This document shows positions 9,996 through 20,498 of a DNA stretch of 64,000 nt, piece after piece. Both the position numbers and the translations under genes were made by a program. The stretch covers positions 1 through 64,000 of the forward strand of contig MU858091.1 of the NCBI GenBank assembly GCA_033297075.1. Reading direction: 5' to 3'. The notes below the pieces were generated by a model. It ran no database searches and was not told where the DNA came from. It saw only the letters and a program-made list of their open reading frames with translations. How positions within the stretch are numbered: the stretch's first letter is position 1; each line of letters begins with the position of its first letter. This stretch comes from Rhypophila decipiens (lineage: Eukaryota > Ascomycota > Sordariomycetes > Sordariales > Naviculisporaceae).

Positions 9996-10625
9996 CTAGA
10001 AACCGGCCATAACCACGCCCATCGCACCAGCGGCCACGGCAACGGCGTAACCCGTCGCCCTCGGCGGACCAGCAGCCGCAGCCGTGGAAATCGAGCTCGT
10101 TGCAGTGGCAGTCGCTGTCGCCGTCGCCGTAGCAGTGCTTTCCACGCCCGTGATGATATTCACAAACACGCTCTCCCAAGCACTATTATACCCGGCGATA
10201 TCACTCTTGACATCATCAGGTACATATTTGCTGTACCAGGCGTTGGTGGTGACCAGGCCGTAGTTGTACCCGCTCTTGTCGAGGCTCTCCAAGACAGCCG
10301 ACGCTCTTGTGTCCTTGGCCGCGGCGCTCCAAATGGCTGCGTTGTTGGAAGACGCCATCGTGTGTGTCTCCCATGATTTCTCGAGACTGAAGAGCGAGCT
10401 GGCGAGGGTCGCTGCTATTGCGCCTGTTACTTGTGGGGGTACGCCGCCAAAGGGGCTGTAGACTTCGGAGAGGTAGGATGATGCGTCTGTTGAGGAGGGG
10501 AGGGTCGTCAACGACTCGGAGGCGGTGGTTCGGGTTGGAGTTGGGTGGTTGGAGTGCGCGCAAGTTGGGAGAGCTATGCCGAGCGCGACGAGTATTGGGA
10601 GCCGGGCATTGGCGGTGAGTCGCAT
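9996..10625 (-). CDS. Small secreted, probably GPI-anchored, cell-surface protein
   Basis: A 209-residue intronless protein. I start it at the ATG at 10625 because the residues that follow (MRLTANARLPILVALGIALP) form a clear signal peptide ending near ACAHS-like residues. The open frame extends 16 codons upstream to another Met, which would bury the signal. After a Ser/Thr-rich linker comes a mostly helical domain of about 100 residues (for example YLSEVYSPFGGVPPQV and NAWYSKYVPDDVKSDIAGYN). A Thr-Ala repeat (about seven TA units) and a C-terminal hydrophobic tail after a small-residue site, a GPI-attachment pattern, complete the protein. I do not recognise a named family. Location at the wall or plasma membrane is inferred from the signal and tail. 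Confidence 0.7.
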   Translation of the reverse strand: MRLTANARLPILVALGIALPTCAHSNHPTPTRTTASESLTTLPSSTDASSYLSEVYSPFGGVPPQVTGAIAATLASSLFSLEKSWETHTMASSNNAAIWSAAAKDTRASAVLESLDKSGYNYGLVTTNAWYSKYVPDDVKSDIAGYNSAWESVFVNIITGVESTATATATATATATSSISTAAAAGPPRATGYAVAVAAGAMGVVMAGF

Positions 10626-13600
10626 TATGGCGGTGGACTTGTTCTCGCGATTATGATCCGTGTGGTTCACCAATTTTGGCAGCTGGTGTTGTTGAGAGGT
10701 CGTTGGGAGGAATTGTCAGTCGCGAGAAAGGGAAAGATCACGACAAAAACAGATGTTAGGTCATTGCTGTGGACCCTTCCAATATTCTTCTCCTTCTCTC
10801 CGGTTTCCCAAGGCAGCCAGGCATGCCATGGTTCGACCCTGGTCATGTCTTGATGCGTTGGCACAGCAGAAAAAAAAGATCACGGTGGCTGGTTGGATCT
10901 AACTTCAATTCGTGGTTAGCGTGCCGCCAACCAACCAACAATGACGAGGTTCCATCCCACTGGACTGGGCCGACCCCTGGTCCCTGGGCATTCGTCTTGT
11001 GGGGGTCTCGGCGAGTGGTTGGGCTGAGTGAAAGTCGAAGAAAGACCAATTGTTCCGCTAGGTGCCTGTTGAGGATAGTCTCTGGCCAAGCCTGCCCCTT
11101 TGGGTTCGCGTGAAACAAACGAGCCAATCACAATGCGCAGGGTGTGATTTGATAAATATTACTTTCCAAAATCAGCCTGAAAGGCCGCTGGAGGGTCGCA
11201 AGTGCCACTCTCGACGACCTACCACAAATCCGCACATGACGTTTTGTTCATGCCCGCTGGGAGCAAACACTATCGGCTCGGGACCCTGCTATTGGCTAGT
11301 AATATTCAGGAACTAGGCATCTGTCAGGGGCCATAATGTCAGGACGTGGTTGTAAATCCTGTCGTCAGAGATGTTGTGTGAGGAACAGGCGTGCGTGCCA
11401 CGTATCCAGCTGGTATAGCCCAGGCAGCCAGGTCACTGCTTGTTGGGGGTTTTCCCTATAACCCTAGGTACGGCGAGAGCGTCGTGATCCAACTGCAAAT
11501 ATCCTGTCGGACGTGCCGCTCGAGAAGGACGGCCCAGCTCGGAATATTTAGCATCTGTCTGGGTCTTTTTGGGTCTATCGAGGTTGACGGCGCTTTGGGT
11601 CAGCGTTGGAACTCGGTGAGCGAGATTTCGAGACGATGTCCGGCGCGAATCGAGTTGTCGAACAGTGCATGACCAAAAAGAGAGGCTGTCGCAGCCAGGT
11701 CAGTATAAGTATGGACTTGGGAAGCAGTGACAAAAGAAAGAAACGCAGGAGACCTACCGCAACACTGCGAGCGCTCACTAAACTTCCACGTCAACTAGCC
11801 GCTTGTGTTGAGAGGACAGAGATCTTGATCAACCGTGGCTTGAGACACGATGGCCACCTACCAAATAACCACAGGCAAATTCCACAAACAAAATCGGGAA
11901 TTTGAAATAGGACAGGACCTACTGATTGTGGTCTTTCTCGTCTGTACACGTCGGGCGGTGACTTGGTCGTTTATTCCGCTGGGGGTTTTTGCGGCGCGTC
12001 CAGCCCTGGACTTCGTCTTAGAGAACGATTCCGTCTGGTATCGAATCTCGTTTCCTTGCAGTCGATAGATTCGAGGCTGAGCCTTGGAAGTTGGCGCAAC
12101 TGGGGATACGGGTTTGTGCAGCTAAGGTCGGCAAGAATCCAGGAAGTAATGGAAATATCGGGCGGTCGAATGAGGTAAGCGAGCAATTGGGGTGTCTGTT
12201 GAAATTTCAACTTGGTGCAATTTCACGGACCGTGGTTGTCCTGTCTGAATTGTCTGGCTGTGGGTCCTTGGGAACAAACATGGGCACACCCACCGAGGTC
12301 CAACGCGTCATTGCTTGATGAAGGGACATAGGAAATGGACAACCAATATCAAGCATTAGGTCGATATCTAGCAGGTGCATGATACATCCCGGCCCGGAAA
12401 TTCCAACAAGATTGACGTTCACTTGTCACTTCTTAACTCGGTTCCCTATTAACACAGCTGGGAATTACACGACGTGTCACGGCTGGGTAATTCTTCTTTC
12501 TCCCCATTACCAATTCGCCGTGGAGGGGGTGGGGACATAATGTCCTGCTGGAAGATTACGGGCTCTAGTCTTCGGTCATGGCTTCCTCAGAATAGCAGAT
12601 AAAGTTTGATCGGATACTGGACTCCTCGAGGCAGCCCGCAACAGCGCGCAGGAGCGAACCAGACTATCAGACGCAGCCACTGCAGGTTCCATTCTTGAGC
12701 CTCCAGTGGAGATTACCAGGTATGTCGAATCAAACCCCTCGATTCTGTTGCTGTATGCTCCTCGTGTCCGAAATCGGCGCATATTTCTGATCATGGAACG
12801 TCAAATGAAAGCCGAGTAGCCAGAGCGGCTGGCGGTCTCATTTTGAAAATAAAACAATGCGAGTAGAGTATTTTGGCGATGCTGGTACGGTGCTGGGCAA
12901 ATCAAGAACACCTCTTGACAATGCAAGAGAGCCTCGGGGGCATTGCTAACAATCTTTAGCTCAGGTCAGAGGTTTGACTTTGAGTTGATATTAGGCCTAG
13001 TTGATATTGTTCGCGAGACTGTCGGTATGGGACCAAAGTGCAGCTGAAAGGTGTGCTTCTCATCCGACCTGTCACGAATCATTTTAGGAAGTCTTGGAGG
13101 GCTACCATTAGAAGAACCAAATATCTCAGTCCGAAACAGTTTACAGATCGATTGTACCTGGCCCCTGGGGTGTTTATTTGATTATTACATATTAATGGCG
13201 CATGACATATCCCACCAAGAAGGCTGCGGTTGCCCAGCTGTCATCCGCGGCAGGGGCCTCCCTCGCCGGGAGAGGATTAATTCCTGTTGGGGTCTGATGC
13301 GAGGTCATGATTACGATCCAAAGAAGTCAAAGCCAAGATGTATCTTCAACGTCTAATGAAAATCACATAATTATCACGACATGTCGTTCTGGATGCGTTT
13401 GCCGGGGGCACTTCGGGACCGTGGACATCAGATGACACAGGCCAATCATGATAGGCCAAAAGACAGGTCGAGACCGTTTTCAATCCGTCGTATGGAACTG
13501 CGGTTAGGCGACTGGTATGAGGATGGTTGAGGAACAATACTAAGGCAGCCTCAGACCAAGGAAAAGTGGAGACGCAACGACAACAATCCTAAGCGCCACA

Positions 13601-14269
13601 CAGCATCGAGAACAAACAACTCTGATCTTGGCCAACACAATATAGTGCTCTAGTCGCATTTCGATAGCATTATGTGACCGCGGCTATCAGCAGTGTGATA
13701 GTATTCTTCTTTCTCATATATAGGATTTTTTCGGACCATGTAGCATTCTTCTTCAACACCCAAAACACCACCCCTGAATGTCGTCTGTTGGTGACATCTC
13801 AGAAGAATGATTGCGGCTGCTTAAAATTGTACTAAAACACAATATTGCGGTCCTGAACTGCTTGAAATTGTTTCCTTGAGTTTTGCTGTGAACCACACAG
13901 CTTCTGCCCTCAAAAGCTGCCTCCGCTTCTCAACTCGAATCCTTTTCTTCCTTCTTTTCTCTGCGTCGCGAGAAACCTTTTAACTGCGGAACGACTTATA
14001 ATTCTTTCGAGTTTTTGATACCAGTCATTCGCTCAGCTTCACTCTTCTTCAATTAACTCTTTCCAACAATCATCGTCGAAGCAAGAGCAACGTCATCTGC
14101 GAACGACTACATTATACCCCTTCATCTATTCTGCGAGACGTGAAGCCATATTCTCCCGGTGAAAATTGTCATCGGCGAAACTCAGCTTTTCTCCCTCACT
14201 TTCTTTCTCTCATTCGCGGACACCGTCATCAAAACATCTCTTTCTCCCGACGACAGCAACGTCCATCAG
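10626..14269. other. 3.6-kb gene-poor region
   Basis: Many short frames occur on both strands, none longer than about 100 codons with coding-like composition, and none with a recognisable motif. I see no tRNA and no transposon ends. The final ~400 bases (about 13,900-14,269) are CT-rich and probably promoter and leader of the pheromone receptor. Confidence 0.5.
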
Positions 14270-14409
14270 CCTACCTCTCTCAACCTACCTCTCTCAACCT
14301 ACCGCTCTCAACCTACCTCTCTCAACCTACCTCTCTCAACCTACCTCTCTCAACCTACCTCTCTCAACCTACCTCTCTCAACCTACCTCTCTCAACCTAC
14401 CTCTCTCAA
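14270..14409 (+). repeat. Minisatellite, ten 14-bp units, in the leader of the pheromone receptor
   Basis: Ten contiguous copies of CCTACCTCTCTCAA fill exactly 140 bases. Only one base differs: the third unit has G for T (CCTACCGCTCTCAA). The array ends 14 bases before the receptor ATG, so it almost certainly lies in the 5' untranslated region. The unit is pyrimidine-rich, has no ATG and has no stop in any of the three frames. Confidence 0.95.
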
Positions 14410-14423
14410 ATAAAACAACAAAG

Positions 14424-15774
14424 ATGGTTTCCTCAACCAACATGTCGGTACCCTTCGACCCGACCCAGCAGAACATTACCCTGCTCGGCCCCGACCAGAG
14501 CCCCATCACAATCCCCATCACCGCCATCGACGAGGCGTACTATTCCTCCTTCGCCCAAGCCATCAACTTTGGCGTCCAGCTCGGCGCGACGATCATCATG
14601 TGGATCATCATGCTCGTCATGACCCCGCGCAAGCGATTCAAAGTTGCGCCGACAATCGTCAACTTTGCCGCCCTGACCTTCACCCTCATCCGCATGGTGG
14701 TCCTTTGCCTCTACTACGTCTCGACCTGGCAGCACCTTTACACCGTCTTTGGACCAGGCGACTACGCCCATGTCCCGGCCCGTGACTATCGCCTCTCCGT
14801 CGTCGCCACATTCTTCTCTGTCCCGGTCACAATCCTCGTCGAGATGGCGCTCATTGTCCAAGCTTGGTCCATGCTTCGCCTTTGGCCCGCGGCTTGGAAA
14901 CTGATGACGGCAATCCTCTCTCTGGGCTTGGTTTCCACCACCATCGGCTTCAACATGGCGGTTACGATCACGCAGATCAAGTATATCGTCTCCAACGGCC
15001 AGATTTACGAGTGGCTGCAGTATGCCTATGTCTGCTTGCTCACTTCTACCATCTGTTGGTTCGCCTTTCTGTTCATCGCCCGCCTGGTCCTGCACCAGTG
15101 GGAGACTAGGCGTATCTTGCCCCAGCTCGAGGGCATCAGTGCCATGGATGCACTTATTTTGACAAATGCGATTTTGATGATCATCCCTGGTATGGCTTTC
15201 TTTCCTTTTCTTTGCTTTACTTTCTTTCACCTTGCTGTTCAATAAAAGCTAACAAACTATTCGTCTAGTCATCTTCGTGGCCCTGCAATTTGTATCAACT
15301 GTCGACTTCCTCGCCTTCACCCTCGCCCAAACCAGCGTGGTGATTGTTTTGCCTCTCGGGTCCTTGGTGGCCCAGCGCCTGTCCAACCCATCGGCATTCT
15401 CCCACGAGACGACACAGCAGTCAGGATCCCACCTCACGCTCAACATCAGTGCGAGCGGTACCAGTGCCGGTGTGATGGCTGATGCCAACGGCGGCAGAGG
15501 TGGGAGCGTCGCGAGCAGACGTCCTCTCCTTGTTCCTACTTCGTCGACGGCAACGACTGCGGCGGCGGCTGGCAGTGGCAACCGCCACCTGGGTGTCACC
15601 AGCGATGCCCGGTTCGAGAGGCGTGGCAGTGGCCACGATAGTGCCTACGACAAGGAGCTGGCGTCTATCGACCACTTGGACGTCGAGCACGGCGGGTTTG
15701 CCTTGGGCGCCGTCCGCGTGGACCGAAGGATCGAGTCCAGCGAGGAGAGAATTGGCGGGGCTGAGTCCTCGTGA
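14424..15774 (+). CDS. pre-2: Alpha-type pheromone receptor, Ste2/PRE-2 family GPCR
   Basis: Exons 14424-15189 and 15269-15774, joined by an intron with GTATGG donor, GCTAAC branch and TCTAG acceptor, give 423 residues. This is the seven-helix receptor for alpha-factor-like peptide pheromone, which signals through a G protein to the mating MAP-kinase cascade. Residues 8-35 (SVPFDPTQQNITLLGPDQSP) are the typical extracellular start of the family. TM1 (about 47-68) contains GVQLG, matching the GxxxG dimerisation motif of yeast Ste2. TMs follow at about 77-98, 125-148, 158-180, 200-222 and 243 onward. TM7 carries the family LPL motif (VIVLPLGSL). The C-terminal tail of about 115 residues is Ser/Thr/Gly-rich, as expected for a desensitisation tail. 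The ATG at 14424 (AAAGATGG) was chosen because the family N-terminus follows at once. A frame without stops continues 86 codons upstream through the tandem repeat, but has no ATG. Confidence 0.93.
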
Positions 15775-16700
15775 GGAGAAGTCTGGTGTCGCCTGAAATG
15801 GCACTAAGATATGAATACAAGTTTGCTGTTTCGGTCAATGGCTACGCGTCGATATGATCTCGTCGACCCGGTGATGGGCTGCTGGGAGGGGCTTGAAGAG
15901 ATACATAGGGCGCCCAGGAGGGATAGGTTTGATACCTTGAAGGAAGGGCCCTTGCCCAGTTTGATTGCGTGCGGGAACAAGGAAGCATATTATCAGATTT
16001 GCATTAGCTGGAGAGACCAAGTTGGCAGATACCCCATTTTCTTTGTTTGTACTACAAGTAGTAATTAGCTTTAATTTTACATTCATGCTTAAATCTTTCT
16101 GCTCCTATTCCTTCTTACATTAGTGTTGTTTCTGTGAGAGGTATCTAGGCTCTATCAGATTCTTCTTCATGTCAAAGACCACGCACGTATATCTGAGCAC
16201 GAAGCAGCTGGTTATGGTCGAAACAAGAGAGGTCAAACTTGATCATTTACTGAATACTTTCTTACTATCAATACTTTCTTACTATCAATACTTTCTTACT
16301 ATCAATACTTTCTTACTATCAATACTTTCTTACTATCAATACTTTCCCCATGTTCCTTTATTGTGCTGCGTCACACGTATTTTGCCCATTTTCTTTACTT
16401 CCACCCAGAAGAAAAAAAACAGCAAGACTTCACACCCAGCAATACCCATCTCCAGACCCGAGGCTTAACAACAAGGGTACTTCTAGACTAAGCACCTTAT
16501 CATGTATTTCTTCTCCCGTTCAACAAAAATATCATCTACAAGTTCTTGATTTTGGCGCAAATATTGTGCTTTTGAGATTCAAACAAGCCTCCATAGGATC
16601 TATGGTATCTGGTCAAATGACATATTTCGCACCATCAATGGTCCTCTGAGTTCCGGGTCTTCCTGAGCTTCGAGATTCGGCGCCAGATGATCTTCCGACC
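15775..16700. other. Intergenic region containing a 17-bp minisatellite
   Basis: Region downstream of the receptor. It is AT-rich and contains the array at 16253-16347. No gene is supported. Confidence 0.5.
16253..16347 (+). repeat. Minisatellite, 17-bp unit
   Basis: Five complete, identical copies of AATACTTTCTTACTATC run from 16253 to 16337, followed by a partial sixth copy (AATACTTTC). Perfect identity implies recent expansion. The unit is unrelated to the 14-bp unit on the other side of the pheromone receptor. Confidence 0.93.
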
Positions 16701-17087
16701 GGTGCTGGCTCGTTGCTCTATAGGTCGGCGACCGGTCCCCATTCGGGTACCAACTGACCAGAGGTCGAGGAAAGCTTCAATGCCTCGGCATTTTCTTCAC
16801 TTGTCTGCGCCAGAGGGGGGCTGATTAATCTCTGAACCGAATTTAAGTTGGCTGAAGCCCGAGATCTGCTTACCGGTATGCTGTGAACGAAATCAGTGCA
16901 TCCGCCATGGCACGACTTTGGTTGCAGCGCCGCGCATATGTGTTTGTCCACCGGCAGCGTCGGGGCTCAGCTGTCGAGGATGTTCCACGATACTGACATG
17001 CTTGAGTGACTCTGACGATATCTTCCGGATTTGGTTGGTTGCAGTCTCTTCTGTTGCAAGGGCTTCGGCATAGCCCGGTCCATTATG

Positions 17088-17180
17088 AGCCGGAACATAA
17101 CCACCGCCGCCGATGGCGATCATGAGCTGGGGCTTGACCGTCTCGAGGAGCTTGGGAGAGCACGCGTTGAGCATGCTGTT
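17088..17180 (-). pseudogene. Fragment of a purine phosphoribosyltransferase-like gene
   Basis: The minus frame reads CSPKLLETVKPQLMIAIGG and continues GGYVPA. This matches the start of fungal xanthine/hypoxanthine phosphoribosyltransferases (Xpt1 type), where a helix is followed by LMIAIGGGGYVPAR. Similarity stops abruptly after PA: the Arg is replaced by His, and nothing downstream resembles the PRPP-binding loop. Only about 30 residues remain, so this is a relic. The assignment rests on one short but distinctive motif. Confidence 0.45.
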
Positions 17181-17412
17181 CCTTGCATCTCGCGCTTGGT
17201 TCCGCATGAGGCTCTGTTTGGGTCCCCGGAAAGCACTCTGTCCCGCAGCCTGTCCAAGTCCTTGTCGTTGTCAATGGCCTGGATGCGTTCCCTAAGACTG
17301 CATGTTTCTTGGGAATTTCTTACGGGACTGATACTGAGGCCATTAACCAGCATCCATAAGCTTATGAAGAAGTGTGTTGATGGTCTGTTCCTTCTTTATC
17401 AGTTTTTCGGAC

Positions 17413-17550
17413 GAAGATCTTGGAGCCCAAGACACCGTTGATGTAACCGGAATCGTAATCGAAGAAGATACCACCGAAGGAAGCCAAGGCACAGATGATG
17501 TAGGCCTTCCAGGTATCGTGGTGGTTGGTACGGCCGCTCCTCTCGGGCGA
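17413..17550 (-). pseudogene. Truncated N-terminus of an MFS sugar transporter
   Basis: The minus frame reads TWKAYIICALASFGGIFFDY followed by DSGYINGVLGSKIF. This is the TM1 signature of fungal hexose/quinate-type major-facilitator transporters (usual form GGIFFGYDSGYINGV). The normal Gly before Tyr is Asp here. Immediately after TM1 the frame turns into unrelated residues and stops at 17362, and no other transporter helix is found nearby. It is therefore a fragment of about 45 residues, in the same orientation as the phosphoribosyltransferase fragment 230 bases downstream. Confidence 0.65.
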
Positions 17551-19036
17551 GGGTAAGGGTGCTGGCGATGTGTCGGGTCGCCGGGGAACGCAGATTGGGT
17601 CCCCTTGCACAAGGCCGAGGGTGGAGGACGGACAGAAAACGCGTGAATAGCTGAGACAAGTCGAGATTTGGGGTCGATACGGAAAACCGGTCTGTTGAAT
17701 GATGGAATTAATCCTTAGGTAAACCGTGAGCTCGATCTTCGTCCGGTCCAATTCGAGATTAATGACGGTGTCGGGTCGGAGCTGGCGTCCACTTCAAGTT
17801 GCCTCCTCTTCCGCAACTAGATCCTTCGGTTGAAGGAAAATGACGGGAAACGAATCAGTACAATACAGAAGTTGCTAGACCGGCCGTACCGGAGCGATGG
17901 TACCAGGTTTCTATAGCTGCAGGGGGCACCAAGGCTTGGGCAGCCAGCTTCTCTATCAGCGCCCCTCTATCTCTACCGGCCAGGTCCGGCCTCGACCAAA
18001 GCTCTGGCCCCTGGTCAACTATCATCTGTCCACCCCCCACAATCGCTGCGTAATTTGCTCGCCTGCACCTTCCCAGAACATTCGTTGAACTAGCCGGTTT
18101 ACAATTGCTTCTCCGGTCGTTACTTGTCTTACCAGGTAATTCAATCCCTACCTGTTCAGGCCAGCAACTCGTTTTCTCGACCAGTCCTTCATCTTTAATT
18201 GCTACCTTTGATCAGGCATGACCCTGCCCACTACGGATCTCCTTCAGGTCCGTTACTCAGTTTCAAGCCTACCGTTACCTACGTACCCGAGTTGCTAACG
18301 TGCTAAACCATTCGGCAGCCTGCTCAGAAAAACTTCTCTTCGCCGGCAGAGATCAAACTCTCGCCTTTTAGGCATACATGTTACCCGAAAGAGGCTCTCA
18401 CCAGATATGGATCACTTTTATTTCTGCCTCTATCCGATTTGATCGTATGGTGAAAGACGCCGACCAAGGAGCCTGAAGAGTTCGACGAGGTGTTAAACTT
18501 CAACGGGACTTCAGCTCCTACTCGCCGATTACCTTGTTCTCCCTTCTGGGCCGTCGAGGACTAGGTATGCTTGATCCTCTACCAAAAACCTCCCATCCTG
18601 CGCAAAGAACCTATTCCGATACCAACATCACTAGTACGACTGTACGTCCGCCGGCGTCAAGCTTGAGGTGCTATCCAAGGGCGGGAACCCCAAGAGCCTC
18701 GCTCTTCAGCGCCGATCCGACAACCTGTATCGCACCATCTTCTTCGCACGCAAGTCCTGACACAAAAGAGACAGGATAGAACAAGATATGCGAACAAGAG
18801 CTACGTTTCGCAGACACAGGGAGACATTGGCCGCCCCCGAGACCTTCTCTCCAGAACGTTGGTACGTATGGCAGCCAAAACCATGAACGTACAGTGGTGG
18901 TGTGTGAAAGGTCCAGTTAGTCCATCTTCACATCACGTCACGTCACGGCTATACTTAGCGACTAACCAATCTTACTTCAGTTCCGACCCTCGCTTCGAAT
19001 CCGTAGCGACTCGGATGAACGACCGCGGCTCCGGCC
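17551..19036. other. Region without a clear gene
   Basis: Short frames only. A convincing splice acceptor (CTAACCAATCTTACTTCAG) ends near 18980, preceded by a possible GTGTGT donor near 18901. This suggests that 5' exons of the candidate gene at 19037-19758 lie here. No family is recognisable. Confidence 0.35.
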
Positions 19037-19758
19037 ATGCGACTGCCCACGACCGCTGGAACCTGGGACTGGCTCATTGGGGAGTCATGGTGGAACCAAC
19101 AGTGGGAGTGGTTTCAAAGAATCCACGAAGCCACGTGGACTGACCTGACATCTGCCTATCTGTATCAGCAATCCAAGCCCGCCGCGAGGAAACGCCCGTC
19201 GGGAGAAAACGAAAAGGCCGAGACCGGAAAGATGATTACATTGTCTTGCTTATGTGCTTTGAGGCCGGGTACATTTCTTGGAGGCCGCATTGTCGAAAGA
19301 GCACGTCGGAATAGGCACCTAACCCATCCGATTTCCCTTGCGCAGTTCCTCGAGAGCTCAGCCGAAACACTTCCGGCAAATGAGGTTGGGCACAGTCAAC
19401 GGTTCAGGGCGAATCCGATTGGTGTAGTCGCGCGAGCGGACAGAAGGCGGCATCGTTTCGTAAGTGAACTCCAGCTAATAATTTCCGCCATGCTGGTGCC
19501 CGCCCGCTGCAGATAATCGACAGCGAGCTCAAGGTTCAGTACCCGGCCGACTCGGAGACACCCTGGTTTGGAGAGATTGGCAAGGGTCCTGAATTGGAGG
19601 AGTATGCGCGCGGCACAAACGAGATGGGCATTGCCTTGCGTCCCGTCGGATGGGACTTCAACAAACCATGTTACTTATGTCACGGTATGATGGGGTACCA
19701 AGGGGCTAAGGCCATCAAGCAAAAAGATCAAGACAAGTATAATACCTCCTTCAACTAG
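19037..19758 (+). CDS. Candidate multi-exon gene or pseudogene of unknown function
   Basis: The simplest model is an ATG at 19037, an intron at 19460-19512 (GTAAGT...CTAAT...TGCAG) and a stop at 19756-19758, giving 222 residues. The last exon is the best supported: it has strong coding composition and reads, in part, PWFGEIGKGPELEEYARG and ALRPVGWDFNKPCYLCHG. Upstream, further intron-like pairs exist. One is GTACATTTC...CTAACCC...GCGCAG near 19268-19344. Another has an acceptor ending near 19169 (CTGACC...TATCAG), which would open a second frame reading RKDDYIVLLMCFEAG. The true exon chain is thus uncertain. The N-terminal part is strikingly Trp-rich (eight in about 25 residues). I do not recognise any family. 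Its position next to two gene fragments raises the chance that it is decaying. Confidence 0.3.
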
Positions 19759-20498
19759 GAGTTAAGGGGGGACTATGCCCATTTATCTGGATGGCCGCAG
19801 CGCTGGTTGATTGGGGTGGTGGCAATGGCCTTTCCAGGTTCTTCCGCCACGGTCGCTGCCTGGGACTGGCCGACCTGGATTGAGGGGGTGCGTCAGTCGA
19901 GCGCGTCGTCAAATGTTATGGTTGAACCGTGTATGTAGAAGAGTGCCTCCAAAACCTGACTCTATGGGAGAACTGCTGTCTGAATATGTCTGGGTGGGCC
20001 ATCCCACGAACGGACTCCGACTCGACATCTCTGTGTCTGTTCTCGCTCCCCGAAGCATGACAGCGAGTGCATTACCCATCCCCTGGGCTATCCTTCTAAT
20101 ATCGAGGTTGGCGTTGAGATCCAGGAGAGGGGGATATATGCTTCGGACAGTCAGCTTCACGGGCACAAAAGCGTGCAAAAGATACTGGAATCAGGCGAGA
20201 GGAAGTTTGAATTTGATGTTATTTATCATGATATATATCCTCGGGCAGCTAACAAGTATCCAGTATATAGAGGTTTCCGAAAATGTATCCGCCAACTCAT
20301 CCTCTATCGAGTTCTTTATTCCACACATCACCACACTTTACGCAGTAGATTGACAAGATAGGCAGGTACTTGTGTCATCAATCTCATCATACAGCGTGAA
20401 CTGGTTGTAGTTTGTTTCCATTTTATTATATGCGACAGCACGGCACAGCGGAGGCCCCTTTCAAGATTTTCCATCTGTCCAATTCGCCATCCAACACT
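19759..20498. other. Region without a clear gene
   Basis: A minus frame at 19909-20178 has protein-like composition (for example LDLNANLDIRRIAQGMGNAL and SPFVGWPTQTYSD). It faintly recalls the C-terminal extracellular part of fungal DUF3176 membrane proteins, but the membrane span that should follow is absent. It is not annotated as a gene. Confidence 0.35.

Noticed and set aside
14270..14409. Tandem array considered as a CRISPR array
   Set aside because: The units are contiguous without spacers and the genome is eukaryotic. It is a minisatellite.
16253..16347. 17-bp array considered as a coding repeat (frame 16169-16468)
   Set aside because: No start context, low-complexity AT-rich sequence, and no conserved flanking protein.
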